Of a stretch of DNA of 19,076 bases, positions 6,577 through 13,428 are shown piece by piece. The notes under the pieces are model-generated. The model ran no database searches, was not told the DNA's origin, and saw only the letters and a list, made by a program, of their open reading frames with translations. Within the stretch, counting starts at the first letter, position 1, and each line of letters starts with the position of its first letter. Both the position numbers and the translations under genes were made by a program. Origin of the DNA: Campylobacteraceae bacterium (GTDB taxonomy: Bacteria > Campylobacterota > Campylobacteria > Campylobacterales > Sulfurospirillaceae). Location of the stretch: the NCBI GenBank assembly GCA_027013265.1, contig JALUXQ010000046.1:1-19076 (forward strand), given 5' to 3'.

Positions 6577-7335
6577 ATGCGATATCTGTTTTTGCTCTTA
6601 TTGACATTGTCTTTTACATACGCATCACCTTTAGCTAAACAGGCAGCAAGTAACGCTGATTTCTCTAGCTTTGATTCTGAATTTGAAGCAACTGATGCGA
6701 CAAATCAAGCAGAGATAGATCCTCTTTCAGGCTACAATAGAGTTATGACAAACTTTAATGATTTTTTCTATACAAATTTACTAAATCCAACCGCAAGAGC
6801 ATATAAGGCAGTAGTTCCAAAACCAGCTAGAAAAGGGATAGACAATATTTTTAACAATCTGGCATACCCTCTTAGATTATTGAATAATTTGCTTCAGTTT
6901 AAATTTAAGTATTCCTTTATAGAGACACAAAGATTTTTGATAAATTCAACTATCGGCTTAGCTGGTCTCGTTGATGTAGCAAACGATAAGTTTAATATTA
7001 AACAACATCAGGAGGACTTTGGTCAGACTTTGGGACATTATGGAGTTGGAGGTGGTTTTCACATAGTTTTGCCTCTTCTTGGTCCATCAAATCTTAGAGA
7101 TAGTGTTGGCTTGGTAGTTGATGGTCTGGTTAGTCCTATGACATATATACAGAGTAGGGGATACAACTTGTTCAATAACAATTCCGAGGCAATCTCTGCA
7201 AAAACTGTACAAATTATAAACTATAACTCTTTGCATATTGGCGAGTATGAAAAACTAAAAAAAGATGCGATAGATTTATATCCATTTTTGAAAAATATAT
7301 ATGAACAGAGACGAAAAAAACAGATATCGGAGTAA
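6577..7335 (+). CDS. mlaA: MlaA/VacJ-like outer-membrane phospholipid transport protein, no lipobox
   Basis: MlaA sits in the outer membrane and exchanges mislocalised phospholipid with the periplasmic carrier MlaC. I start it at ATG 6577 (252 residues): AAGGA lies nine bases upstream and a signal peptide follows (MRYLFLLLLTLSFTYA, cut before SPLAKQ). An upstream extension of the frame runs into the tmRNA gene and is not used. Family motifs are clear: DPLSGYNRVMTNFNDFFY (48-65), PARKGIDNIFNNLAYP, FLINSTIGLAGLVDVA and HQEDFGQTLGHYGVGGG. Unlike the enterobacterial lipoprotein there is no cysteine at the signal cleavage site. An acidic insert FSSFDSEFE (29-37) follows the signal and recurs in the RND protein of the same operon. 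Seven bases separate it from mlaC. Confidence 0.93.
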   Translation: MRYLFLLLLTLSFTYASPLAKQAASNADFSSFDSEFEATDATNQAEIDPLSGYNRVMTNFNDFFYTNLLNPTARAYKAVVPKPARKGIDNIFNNLAYPLRLLNNLLQFKFKYSFIETQRFLINSTIGLAGLVDVANDKFNIKQHQEDFGQTLGHYGVGGGFHIVLPLLGPSNLRDSVGLVVDGLVSPMTYIQSRGYNLFNNNSEAISAKTVQIINYNSLHIGEYEKLKKDAIDLYPFLKNIYEQRRKKQISE

Positions 7336-7341
7336 ACAATC

Positions 7342-7920
7342 ATGAAACAGATAATCATAAGCATACTGTTGGTGGCGAATCTTTTTGCACTAAAAGAGAA
7401 TCAAATCCAAGTTTTTATGAGTAAAAATATCAATAAAGTTGTACAAATTTTAAAACATGCTAAAGAAAACAATATAAGCACAAGCATAGTTAGCCAAAAG
7501 ATTTTCAAGATTTTTGATCCTGTTTTCGACTATAAACTTATGGCTAGGCTTGCGATTGGTGGAAGGGTCTGGAGAGAACTTAATGGTGACCAAAAAGCCG
7601 AGTTTACCAAACTGTTTACCAAGAGACTTAAAGCATCATATAAAGCAAAACTTGACATGTATGACAATCAAGTAATCATAGTAAGCGGTATAGATAAAAT
7701 CAAAAAAAACAGAATCCTGCTATTAAGTGAGATAGCCGACAAAAAACAGAAGTATGACATAACCTACAAATTTTATAGAAATTCAAAAGACCAGTGGTAC
7801 ATATATGATGTCAAGTTGTTAGGTGTCAGCATCATACAGACATACAGAGCTCAATTTTCAGATGAGCTAAAAAAGATGAGTTTTGACAAATTGCTTCAAA
7901 AATTAAACACCAAATCATAA
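7342..7920 (+). CDS. mlaC: MlaC/Ttg2D-like periplasmic phospholipid carrier
   Basis: A 192-residue periplasmic lipid carrier. It opens with a signal peptide (MKQIIISILLVANLFA, then LKEN) and continues with the Ttg2D fold: FDPVFDYKLMARLAIGGRVWRELNGDQKAEFTKLF is the typical core, and KDQWYIYDVKLLGVSIIQTYRAQFSDEL is the typical C-terminal signature. It is lysine-rich, so likely basic. GGAG overlapping the mlaA stop region lies nine bases before the ATG, and six bases separate its stop from the RND gene. It should shuttle phospholipid between MlaA and an inner-membrane partner, here presumably the RND protein encoded next. Confidence 0.93.
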   Translation: MKQIIISILLVANLFALKENQIQVFMSKNINKVVQILKHAKENNISTSIVSQKIFKIFDPVFDYKLMARLAIGGRVWRELNGDQKAEFTKLFTKRLKASYKAKLDMYDNQVIIVSGIDKIKKNRILLLSEIADKKQKYDITYKFYRNSKDQWYIYDVKLLGVSIIQTYRAQFSDELKKMSFDKLLQKLNTKS

Positions 7921-7926
7921 TCTTAA

Positions 7927-10362
7927 ATGTTCAAGTCTCTATACGAAAATTACATACTAAGGTTTCCTAAGACTATACTCATTTTTATAGTTTTTCTTAC
8001 TGCTGTATTTGGCTATTTTGCCACAAATTTGAGCATAGATGCTTCTGCAGACACACTTTTACTAAATAACGACAAAGATTTGGCTTTTACTAGGGAGATA
8101 GAGAAGAGGTACTACACTCCAAATTTTTTGGTGCTCACTTACACTCCAAAGAGTGGACTGTTTTCAAACAAATCACTGGGCACACTTAAAGATATCAGTA
8201 GTGACTTAAAAAAGATAGGAGATATCACCTCTGTTGTCTCTATTCTAAATGTTCCTCTTTTACAAAGCCCTGTTCGCCCTGTCAAAGAGTTGATGCAAAA
8301 GATCCCAACTCTGCAAGACAGAGATACCAACAAAACACTTGCAAAACAGGAGTTTTTAAACAGCCCCTTATATAAAGATAGTTTAGTAAGTAGTGATTTT
8401 AAAACAACTGCTCTGCTTTTAAACCTAAAAGATGATTTAAAGTATAGAAATTTTATAGAAAAAAGAGCAAAATTAGAAAAATCAAACGATAGAGTGAAAC
8501 TTGAAAAACTTCAAAGAGAGTTTAAAAAATACAAAGACAAAAAAAGAGAACTGACACATAGGACTCTGGGTCAAATAAGAAAAGTTGTAGCCAAATACCA
8601 AGGAGATGCCAAGATGTTCCTAGGTGGAGTCAGTATGATAGCAGATGATATGATAGGCTTCATCAAAAGCGATCTTTTAGTGTATGGCTCTATCTTGTTA
8701 TTGATGCTCATAACTACTCTTTTAGTCATCTTTAAAGAGGTTAAATTTGTACTGATTCCCATACTTGTATCTATCGCGTCAGTCATCTTTACGACTGGAT
8801 TTTTGGGGATTTTTGGATGGGATGTCACTGTCATATCTTCAAATTTTGTCTCTTTACAGCTTATCATAACACTATCTATCATACTACACCTAATAGTCAA
8901 GTATAAAGAGTTAGCAAATGATACAAAACTAGACCAAAAAGAGTTAGTTTTGCAAACTATTTTATCAAAAGCAAAACCCTCATTTTTCGCTATCATCACT
9001 ACAATCGCTGGCTTTGGTTCGCTTGTTTTGGCAGATTTAAAACCAGTCATAAATCTAGGCTATATGATGAGTCTAGGGGTTGCCACCTCTTTAATCGTCT
9101 CTTTTATACTCTTTCCTGCAATCATGATGCTTTTTCAAAAAAGTGGTAAACAGTTAATCCATAACAAAAAATTTAGTTTGACAAAAAGCTGTTCAAATCT
9201 GGTCATACATAGAGGCAAAATGATCATTATATTTGCTTTTATTATAGCTTTGGCTTCTATTTATGGAGCGAGTAAACTAAGAGTTGAAAATAGTTTTATC
9301 AGCTACTTTAAGAAAAATACAGAGATTTACAAAGGCATGGAGGTTATCGACAAAAAGCTAGGTGGCACCACTCCTCTTGATCTAATCGTCACTTTCAAAG
9401 AGGACAAAAAACCAAAAGGAGATACTAACACAGATAGCTTTAGTGAATTTGACAGTGAATTTGACAACAACCAGAATGAAAATCAATACTGGTTCTCACC
9501 AAATAAAATGCAAACTATACAAAAAATACAATCTTACCTAGAGTCCCTGAAAGAGGTTGGAAATGTGGAGTCTTTTGGCACACTTCTCGAAGTTGGGAAG
9601 AGACTAAATAGTGGCAAAGATTTAGATACATTTGAATTGGCAGTTTTATATAACGAGATGCCAAAAAAGTTTAGAAATATCATACTAAATCCATATGTGG
9701 ATATCAAAAAAAATCAAGTCCGATTTGCTATGAGGATTATCGACTCAAACCCTAAACTAAGGAGAAATGAGCTGATTCATAGAATCGAAAACGATATACC
9801 AAAAATAGTCAAAAATAAAAATATAGAGTTTAGACTCTCAAACCTAATGGTACTATACAACAACATGCTCCAATCCCTTTTTGAATCCCAAATACTCACA
9901 CTAGGAGCTGTTGTATTTATACTATTTTTGATGTTTTTAGCACTATTTCGCTCTTTGAAGATTTCACTTATCGCCATCATCACAAATATGATACCAGTCG
10001 GGATAATCTTTGCTGTCATGGGATTTACAGACATACCACTTGATGTCATGACTATAACCATAGCCTCCATAAGTATAGGAATCGGGGTGGATGATACTAT
10101 ACACTATATCATCAGATTCAAAGAGGAGTTTGAAAAAGACAAAGACTATATAGCAGCTATGCAAAGAGCTCACAATAGCATAGGATATGCTATGTACTAC
10201 ACCTCACTTGCTATCATACTTGGCTTCTCAATACTGGTATTTTCAAACTTTATACCTACTATCTACTTTGGTCTGTTGACTATTTTGGTTATGGTAACCG
10301 CTCTTATGAGTGCACTACTGCTTTTGCCAAAACTGCTCATAAAATACAGAGCTTTTGGCTAA
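7927..10362 (+). CDS. MMPL/RND-type membrane transporter linked to Mla proteins
   Basis: An 811-residue RND-superfamily inner-membrane protein with the standard two-half plan. One helix lies at 13-31, then a periplasmic domain to about 245, helices at about 250-403, a seventh helix near 430-447, a second periplasmic domain to about 655, and helices to 800. In the second half, helix GIGVDDTIHYI (718-728) holds Asp722-Asp723, the place of the proton relay in MMPL-type transporters; the matching helix of the first half (about 305-326) has none. The second periplasmic domain carries FSEFDSEFD (505-513), matching MlaA. Gene order follows C. jejuni Cj1371-1373. It probably moves lipid to or from MlaC; the direction is unknown. 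No strong ribosome binding site is seen. The stop overlaps trpA by CTAA. Confidence 0.88.
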   Translation: MFKSLYENYILRFPKTILIFIVFLTAVFGYFATNLSIDASADTLLLNNDKDLAFTREIEKRYYTPNFLVLTYTPKSGLFSNKSLGTLKDISSDLKKIGDITSVVSILNVPLLQSPVRPVKELMQKIPTLQDRDTNKTLAKQEFLNSPLYKDSLVSSDFKTTALLLNLKDDLKYRNFIEKRAKLEKSNDRVKLEKLQREFKKYKDKKRELTHRTLGQIRKVVAKYQGDAKMFLGGVSMIADDMIGFIKSDLLVYGSILLLMLITTLLVIFKEVKFVLIPILVSIASVIFTTGFLGIFGWDVTVISSNFVSLQLIITLSIILHLIVKYKELANDTKLDQKELVLQTILSKAKPSFFAIITTIAGFGSLVLADLKPVINLGYMMSLGVATSLIVSFILFPAIMMLFQKSGKQLIHNKKFSLTKSCSNLVIHRGKMIIIFAFIIALASIYGASKLRVENSFISYFKKNTEIYKGMEVIDKKLGGTTPLDLIVTFKEDKKPKGDTNTDSFSEFDSEFDNNQNENQYWFSPNKMQTIQKIQSYLESLKEVGNVESFGTLLEVGKRLNSGKDLDTFELAVLYNEMPKKFRNIILNPYVDIKKNQVRFAMRIIDSNPKLRRNELIHRIENDIPKIVKNKNIEFRLSNLMVLYNNMLQSLFESQILTLGAVVFILFLMFLALFRSLKISLIAIITNMIPVGIIFAVMGFTDIPLDVMTITIASISIGIGVDDTIHYIIRFKEEFEKDKDYIAAMQRAHNSIGYAMYYTSLAIILGFSILVFSNFIPTIYFGLLTILVMVTALMSALLLLPKLLIKYRAFG

Positions 10363-11114
10363 GAGTTTATACTCTCTTTTATGTTTTTTGCTATTTGTGA
10401 GATTTTTTGGATTTTTTTAGTATAGCTTAGTGAGTCATCTAAAAGAACTTTGACAAAAGCACTTCCAACTATGACACCATCAACTCTATTTGATTTCTCT
10501 TTGGCTGTCTTTTCATTGACCCCAAAACCTATATACAGATCAGTTTGACTCTCCTGTTTTATCTCTCTTATGATTTGACTCAAATCTTCACTAGTGCCTG
10601 AGCCGGTTATGCCCATATATGCTACTAGATATATAAAACCTTGAGCATTTTTTACGACTCTTTTTATCCTCGCCTCATCATCAGTTGGTGCTACAAAACT
10701 AACAAGCGAAATATCATTTTTCGTAAAAATATCTCTATATGCAAATGTCTCCTCGTGTGGAAGGTCAGGAATGATAAAACCTTTAACACCTCTATCTTTT
10801 GCTGTTTTGCTTATATTTTCTACACCTTTATGGAAAAAAGAGTTAAAATACCCCATCCAGTAAGTCTCAATCTTATCTGAAATTTTTTCGGATATATCAA
10901 AGACATCTTGAGTTTTAAAACCATTTTGCAAAGATTTCAGATTTGCCTCTTCTATGATTGGTCCATCTGCGACAGGATCAGAAAAGGCGACACCAAGTTC
11001 AAGCTTATCTGCTCCAGCCTCTTTTAGAGCCAAAGCCAAATCTACACTAAAGTTTACATTGGGAAATCCAGCGGTTATGTATGCCACTAGACTTTTTGTT
11101 TTTCTACTGTTCAA
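10359..11114 (-). CDS. trpA: tryptophan synthase alpha subunit
   Basis: The alpha subunit cleaves indole-3-glycerol phosphate to indole and glyceraldehyde 3-phosphate, passing indole to TrpB. The 251-residue length is close to normal. Catalytic acids are present: Glu39 in KLELGVAFSDP and Asp50 in VADGP, matching Glu49 and Asp60 of E. coli. Phosphate-site motifs VAYMGITGSG and GFGVN and the late GVIVGSAFV are intact. Translation starts at TTG 11114, directly after the stop of the HPt gene (TAA-TTG), with GGAGAGATAA as ribosome binding site lying inside the HPt coding end, so the two are coupled. No trpB is in the window, so the usual trpBA pair is split. The stop overlaps the convergent RND gene. 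Confidence 0.95.
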   Translation of the reverse strand: MNSRKTKSLVAYITAGFPNVNFSVDLALALKEAGADKLELGVAFSDPVADGPIIEEANLKSLQNGFKTQDVFDISEKISDKIETYWMGYFNSFFHKGVENISKTAKDRGVKGFIIPDLPHEETFAYRDIFTKNDISLVSFVAPTDDEARIKRVVKNAQGFIYLVAYMGITGSGTSEDLSQIIREIKQESQTDLYIGFGVNEKTAKEKSNRVDGVIVGSAFVKVLLDDSLSYTKKIQKISQIAKNIKESINS

Positions 11115-11522
11115 TTATCTCTCCAAATTTACTGGAACTTTTATGATGAGGGGGTTGAGCATGCTAAAGTATTCTCTGTCTTGCTCTATATCTTGTCTAT
11201 AGAGTTCAAACTGGTCACTTATCAACAAGAGCCAATCTATAAACTCTTCACTAGCAGGACCTTTTACGACTCTAGCCTCTTCTGCCACATCTTCACTTAG
11301 AGTTGAAAGTTTCACTATGGGGTCGAGCTTTAAAAACCCGCCAGCAGATTTTAGATTGTGAAATATCCTGAAAAGTTCTCTTATGTTGTCTTCATACTTT
11401 TCGGCTTTGTTCAGGTCTATAATCAAAGGTTCCAAATTTTCGCACATAACTGCATAGTGATTGACGAAGTCTTCAACAATATCTAAGTCAAAATCAATCT
11501 CAAGCTGAGTATAGATACCCAT
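11115..11522 (-). CDS. stand-alone histidine phosphotransfer (HPt) protein
   Basis: A 135-residue HPt domain protein, which relays phosphate between a hybrid kinase and a response regulator through one histidine. His55 lies in RIFHNLKSAGGFLKL, with Lys58 three residues on and the following small residues, the HPt signature. The rest is predicted alpha-helical and acidic, with no membrane segment or second domain. AAAGGA stands six bases before the ATG. Its partners are not evident: the kinase at 3930 is not hybrid and has a direct regulator. It is the upstream gene of a two-gene unit with trpA, an unexpected companion. The family is quite sure; the pathway is unknown. Confidence 0.82.
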   Translation of the reverse strand: MGIYTQLEIDFDLDIVEDFVNHYAVMCENLEPLIIDLNKAEKYEDNIRELFRIFHNLKSAGGFLKLDPIVKLSTLSEDVAEEARVVKGPASEEFIDWLLLISDQFELYRQDIEQDREYFSMLNPLIIKVPVNLER

Positions 11523-11569
11523 AATTTTCCTTTCAAAAAGCCTATATATGACTACAAATATAATCTTAA

Positions 11570-11581
11570 GTACAATTGTAC
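11570..11581. repeat. 12-bp perfect palindrome between divergent HPt and panB genes
   Basis: GTACAATTGTAC is a perfect palindrome in the 104-base divergent gap. It covers the place where the -35 element of panB would fall and lies about 50 bases upstream of the HPt start, so it could be an operator for either gene. The palindrome is short and A/T-rich enough for chance to remain possible. Confidence 0.4.
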
Positions 11582-11592
11582 CATTTTTTTGA

Positions 11593-11598
11593 TAAAAT
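11593..11598 (+). promoter_or_regulatory. probable -10 box of panB operon
   Basis: TAAAAT within TTTTTTTGATAAAAT, a T-run followed by a TATAAT-like box, as is common in AT-rich Campylobacterota promoters. It predicts a start near 11605, about 22 bases before the panB ATG. Confidence 0.4.
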
Positions 11599-11626
11599 CA
11601 TTAAAAATTATTTTGGATAATGTAAT

Positions 11627-12409
11627 ATGCAAACCATAAGTTCTATAAAAAACAGCAAATCAAAGACACAGATTGTCATGATTACAGCATATGATGCTCT
11701 TTTTGCATCTCTGTTTGATACAAAAGTGGATATGATATTAGTTGGTGATAGTCTAAATATGAGTTTCAATGCAAAAGCAGATACACTTAGTGCGACTATG
11801 GAGATCATGCTCTACCACACAAAAGCGGTATGTGCAGGAGCTAAAGATACTCTAGTGGTATGTGATATGCCTTTTGGTACATATACTGATGAAAATATGG
11901 CTTTGAAAAATGCATCCAAAGTGTATCAAGAGACAAATGCACACGCAGTAAAAATCGAAGGTGGACAAGAGAGAGCCCATATAATAAAAGCTTTAACTTC
12001 AAACTCGATAGCAGTCATGGGGCATATTGGGTTGATGCCACAATTTGTAAGACAAGAAGGCGGATATAAGATTCGTGGGAAAAGTGAAGAAGATATAAAA
12101 CAGCTCATGCTTGATGCAAAAGCTGTCGAAGAGGCTGGTGCATTTTGTATGGTTATCGAAGGCGTAAAAGCTGAAGTTGCCAAAGAGATAACAAAAAGCA
12201 TAAGCATCCCAACCATTGGAATAGGCTCTGGTGTGGGTACTGATGGGCAAGTTTTGGTTTGGAGTGATGCTTTTGGATTTTTCAAAGAGTTTAAACCAAA
12301 ATTTGTAAAACACTACTTAAACGGTGCCAAGATAGTTGAAGATGCTGTTATTTCATATGCAGATGAAGTTAGGTCCAAAACTTTCCCTGCAAAAGAGCAT
12401 ACATACTAA
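11627..12409 (+). CDS. panB: 3-methyl-2-oxobutanoate hydroxymethyltransferase
   Basis: PanB adds a hydroxymethyl group from 5,10-methylenetetrahydrofolate to 2-oxoisovalerate, giving ketopantoate, the first step to pantothenate and coenzyme A. The 260-residue length is normal. Metal and catalytic residues are in place: Asp41 in VGDSLNM, Asp80 in CDMPFG, Lys109 in AVKIEGG and Glu178 in VIEGV, corresponding to Asp45, Asp84, Lys114 and Glu181 of E. coli. GHIGLMPQ and GIGSGVGTDGQVLVW are also typical. The stop shares one base with the ruvB ATG (TAATG), so the genes are coupled. No other pantothenate gene is here. Confidence 0.97.
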   Translation: MQTISSIKNSKSKTQIVMITAYDALFASLFDTKVDMILVGDSLNMSFNAKADTLSATMEIMLYHTKAVCAGAKDTLVVCDMPFGTYTDENMALKNASKVYQETNAHAVKIEGGQERAHIIKALTSNSIAVMGHIGLMPQFVRQEGGYKIRGKSEEDIKQLMLDAKAVEEAGAFCMVIEGVKAEVAKEITKSISIPTIGIGSGVGTDGQVLVWSDAFGFFKEFKPKFVKHYLNGAKIVEDAVISYADEVRSKTFPAKEHTY

Positions 12410-13422
12410 TGGAAAGAGTTGTAGAGATAGATAAAATTTCATTTGAAAATGATTATGAAACATCATTGCGACCGACTAATTGGGGTGATTATATAGGTCA
12501 GGACAAAATCAAAAGAAATTTAAAAGTTTTTATAGAGGCATCAAAAAAAAGAGATGAGTCTTTAGACCATGCTCTCTTCTTCGGACCTCCTGGTCTCGGC
12601 AAGACAACATTAGCTTATATAATCGCAAATGAGATGGAAGCAAACATCAAGATGACGGCGGCCCCCATGATAGAAAAAAGTGGAGATTTAGCAGCAATTT
12701 TGACTAACCTTGAAGAGGGAGACATACTCTTTATAGATGAAATTCACAGACTTTCCCCCGCCATTGAAGAGATTTTATACCCCGCTATGGAGGATTTTAG
12801 ACTTGATATCATTATAGGAAGTGGACCTGCGGCTCAAACTATCAAGATAGATCTTCCTAGATTTACACTGATTGGAGCAACTACTAGAGCTGGAATGATA
12901 AGCTCTCCTCTTAGAGATAGATTTGGTATGCACTTTAGATTGCAATTTTACAACAAAGAGGAGTTGGCACAAATCGTCACAAAAGCTTCACATAAATTAA
13001 ACAAAATCTGCCATACGGATGGGGCCATAGAGATAGCTAGAAGATCTCGCGGAACCCCTAGAATTGCCTTGCGACTTCTTAAGAGGATTAGGGATTTTGC
13101 CGATGTAGAGGACGAAGAAGAGATAACAAAACCAAGATGCGAGTATGCACTTGAGGAGTTGGGTGTAAATGACTTAGGTTTTGATGAGTTAGACTTAAAA
13201 TACCTAAAACTACTGATAGAAGCAAAGGGCAGAGCATTGGGTTTAAGCACCATAGCCGCTGCACTCAGTGAAGATGAAGGGACAGTGGAAGATGTGATAG
13301 AGCCCTATCTGCTTGCAAATGGCTACATGCAAAGAACTGCAAGAGGTAGAGTCGCCTCTACAAAATGTTATGAACTTTTTAAACTGACTCCTCTTGGTTT
13401 AGGAGGATTATTTGAGGGATAA
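12409..13422 (+). CDS. ruvB: Holliday junction branch migration ATPase RuvB
   Basis: RuvB is the hexameric AAA+ motor that, with RuvA, drives branch migration of Holliday junctions. All signatures are present in 337 residues: Walker A GPPGLGKTT (59-67), Walker B LFIDEIHR (107-114), sensor 1 LIGATTRAG (154-162), and arginine finger Arg171 in SPLRDRFG. The C-terminal winged helix includes GRALGLSTIAAAL and the end motif RTARGRVAS. The ATG overlaps the panB stop by one base and only weak SD-like AGAG precedes it, so it likely relies on panB translation. The pairing with panB has no obvious functional reason. Confidence 0.98.
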   Translation: MERVVEIDKISFENDYETSLRPTNWGDYIGQDKIKRNLKVFIEASKKRDESLDHALFFGPPGLGKTTLAYIIANEMEANIKMTAAPMIEKSGDLAAILTNLEEGDILFIDEIHRLSPAIEEILYPAMEDFRLDIIIGSGPAAQTIKIDLPRFTLIGATTRAGMISSPLRDRFGMHFRLQFYNKEELAQIVTKASHKLNKICHTDGAIEIARRSRGTPRIALRLLKRIRDFADVEDEEEITKPRCEYALEELGVNDLGFDELDLKYLKLLIEAKGRALGLSTIAAALSEDEGTVEDVIEPYLLANGYMQRTARGRVASTKCYELFKLTPLGLGGLFEG

Positions 13423-13428
13423 AAATAT

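Noticed and set aside
8571..9050. Long antisense frame within the RND gene, and similar antisense frames in panB, ruvB and dctM
   Set aside because: These are shadows of well-supported genes; they have no family motifs and no separate regulatory signals.
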